A DNA stretch of 64,000 nucleotides, taken from Erysipelotrichaceae bacterium. GTDB taxonomy: Bacteria > Bacillota_I > Bacilli_A > Erysipelotrichales > Erysipelotrichaceae. The stretch is taken from NCBI GenBank assembly GCA_030694975.1, contig JAUYTU010000040.1, forward strand, positions 1 to 64,000. The letters are read 5' to 3'. The notes beneath the pieces are model-generated. The model ran no database searches. It worked only from the letters and a program-made list of their open reading frames with translations, and had not been told where the DNA came from. Positions 62,964-64,000 of the stretch are shown here, one piece after another. Position 1 is the stretch's first letter, and each line of letters starts with the position of its first letter. The position numbers and the translations under genes were made by a program.

Positions 62964-63725
62964 ATGTTGAAAGATAAAGTATGCATTGTAACTGGCGCAG
63001 CTAGCGGTATTGGTTTGGCTATCTGTGAAAAACTGGTTGAAGAACAGTGCAAAGTCGTCATGATTGACGTCAACGAAGAATTGCTGATCAAGCAATCGCT
63101 TCGCCTTCAATCCCCATATGTTGTTGCGGATCTAGCATTACGAAAAGATTGCAGAGATTTAGTTGATTTTACCGTAAAGAAGTTTGGTAAGGTTGATATT
63201 TTGATCAATGTTGCAGGACTACAAAATATTCATCCCATCGAAGACTTTCCGGAGGATACATGGGACTATATGTTGAATGTCATGGTAACAGCCCCTTTCC
63301 TTTTATCAAAATATTGTTGGCCCTATATGAAAGCTCAAAACTGGGGAAGGATCATTCATTTGAACTCCATCCACGGTCTTGTGGCTTCTGAATTTAAATC
63401 AGCCTACATCACCGCGAAGCACGGCCTTACCGGCTTAACGAAAGCAACAGCGTTGGAAGGCGGACCTTTTGGTATAACGGTCAATTCGATCTGTCCTGCC
63501 TATGTGAAGACTCCTTTAGTGGATAAGCAAATCGCCAAGCAAGCAGAGATGCATGGCATTGGTGAGGATGAAGTTATTTCGAAAATCATGTTGGCAAAGG
63601 CATCCATCAAGAAACTGATCGAAGTAGATGATATTGCGGAGACAGTTAAGTTCTTGTGCTCAGATGCAGCTTCCATGATTACCGGTACTACACTAACGAT
63701 TGATGGCGGTTGGACCGCAGCATAA
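62964..63725 (+). CDS. 3-hydroxybutyrate dehydrogenase (SDR)
   Basis: A 253-aa short-chain dehydrogenase close to D-3-hydroxybutyrate dehydrogenases. TGAASGIGLAI binds NAD; LNSIHGLVASEFKSAYITAKHG contains Ser, Tyr and Lys of the active site; ICPAYVKTPLVDKQIAKQAE is characteristic of this subfamily. It would oxidise imported 3-hydroxybutyrate to acetoacetate for the CoA-transferase. The ATG pair at 62961/62964 follows GGGGAGG; the second has better spacing. It has 111 bases of upstream space and may have its own promoter. Confidence 0.87.
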   Translation: MLKDKVCIVTGAASGIGLAICEKLVEEQCKVVMIDVNEELLIKQSLRLQSPYVVADLALRKDCRDLVDFTVKKFGKVDILINVAGLQNIHPIEDFPEDTWDYMLNVMVTAPFLLSKYCWPYMKAQNWGRIIHLNSIHGLVASEFKSAYITAKHGLTGLTKATALEGGPFGITVNSICPAYVKTPLVDKQIAKQAEMHGIGEDEVISKIMLAKASIKKLIEVDDIAETVKFLCSDAASMITGTTLTIDGGWTAA

Positions 63726-63730
63726 CAAGT

Positions 63731-63752
63731 AAGGCACGCAAGTGCCTTTTTA
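63731..63752 (+). terminator. Terminator of the ketone-body operon
   Basis: AAGGCAC and GTGCCTT enclose GCAA and are followed by TTT. It lies five bases after the stop codon. Confidence 0.85.
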
Positions 63753-63760
63753 ATTGGATA

Positions 63761-63789
63761 TTGTTATCAGATTAACAATGTTGTAAAAT
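63761..63789 (+). promoter_or_regulatory. Promoter of the last, partial gene
   Basis: TTGTTA (63761-63766) and TAAAAT (63784-63789) are 17 bp apart. TTGTTA...TAACAA (63761-63778) forms an inverted repeat, and TTAACAA recurs at 63794-63800, so an operator is possible. Confidence 0.55.
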
Positions 63790-63856
63790 CAAGTTAACAA
63801 CGAAGTGGAATCGACATCATTCATTATTCAGTGTGTACCACTGTGGGGAGATAACT

Positions 63857-64000
63857 ATGAATGTGGAAGAGTATTTGTATACTGATTATGAGAATGTTCA
63901 AGATGTTAAGGTTGATGTAATTAAGAAAACTACGAAAGTCAAAATCATTTTGGGGAACGATCAAACCAAAATCCCGGTGGAACTTGTCACAAAGACTCAG
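63857..64000 (+). CDS. Unidentified protein, 5' part only
   Basis: An open frame of 48 codons running off the window, beginning MNVEEYLYTDYENVQDVKVD. GGGGAG precedes the ATG by six bases and a promoter lies about 70 bases upstream. No signal peptide or recognisable domain is visible in this part; it is acidic, then lysine-rich. No function is proposed. Confidence 0.6.
   Translation, partial: MNVEEYLYTDYENVQDVKVDVIKKTTKVKIILGNDQTKIPVELVTKTQ

Noticed and set aside
213-63725. Possible mollicute code (TGA as Trp)
   Set aside because: Many genes end with TGA exactly where the next ribosome binding site or gene starts (for example 3117-3119), and Trp is encoded by TGG.
1-64000. CRISPR array, rRNA operon or replication origin
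   Set aside because: No regularly spaced repeats, rRNA-like sequence or DnaA-box cluster was seen.

Overview
The window comes from a low-G+C Gram-positive bacterium (Bacillota/Firmicutes). Supporting signs are a glmS ribozyme, strong AGGAGG-type ribosome binding sites, N-terminal lipoboxes on secreted enzymes, an ECF vitamin-type transporter, HisZ with short-form HisG, LuxS, and cre-like sites suggesting CcpA control. TGA is a normal stop, so this is not a mycoplasma with the altered code. The species cannot be named from the sequence; an Erysipelotrichia/Acholeplasma-side Firmicute is a guess.

Layout. (1) 1-19.3 kb: a beta-glucan utilisation locus. One promoter drives a nine-gene operon: a 968-aa solute-binding lipoprotein, permease pair A, an NHL/TPR/YIP1 membrane protein, a DUF5696 protein, permease pair B, GH5 and a GH3 lipoprotein. 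A facing operon encodes GH16 and GH30 lipoproteins, and a divergent gene encodes a 911-aa cytoplasmic GH3. The enzyme set fits a laminarin-like or fungal-wall beta-1,3/1,6-glucan: GH16, GH30 and the lipoprotein GH3 act outside, fragments enter by ABC permeases (no ATPase gene here), and GH5 and the large GH3 finish inside. The same 12-bp palindrome sits at both promoters.

(2) 19.4-20.8 kb: tRNA-Thr, whose 3' end and terminator are repeated 1,113 bp downstream. This looks like the scar of a decayed integrative element carrying a 58-aa membrane protein gene and IS-like debris. (3) 20.8-30 kb: a frameshifted photolyase, an M24 peptidase with a YeiL-like regulator, a nitroreductase, an isochorismatase-like hydrolase, an OFA-type MFS transporter, a decayed MOSC gene, and a DUF4342/two-component operon. 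(4) 30-37.8 kb: hisZGDCBHAF(IE), preceded by a 15-codon leader peptide with four consecutive His codons and an attenuator.

(5) 37.8-46.1 kb: DegV, a DUF1801-like protein, MATE, homocysteine methyltransferase-LuxS, GNAT, and a DUF5131/HD/macro-HTH/vWA gene group that may be an uncharacterised nucleotide-handling or stress system. (6) 46.1-53.6 kb: a LacI regulator divergent from an operon with a 37-codon small ORF, two nucleoside hydrolases, a complete ECF transporter and an MFS protein, probably for nucleoside salvage. (7) 53.6-56 kb: glmS with its ribozyme, and three tRNA genes (Pro, Arg, Leu). (8) 56-63.7 kb: a LysR regulator divergent from a ketone-body/3-hydroxybutyrate operon (thiolase, SDR, CoA-transferase, GntP permease, 3-hydroxyacyl-CoA dehydrogenase, 3-hydroxybutyrate dehydrogenase). 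(9) The window ends inside an unidentified gene.
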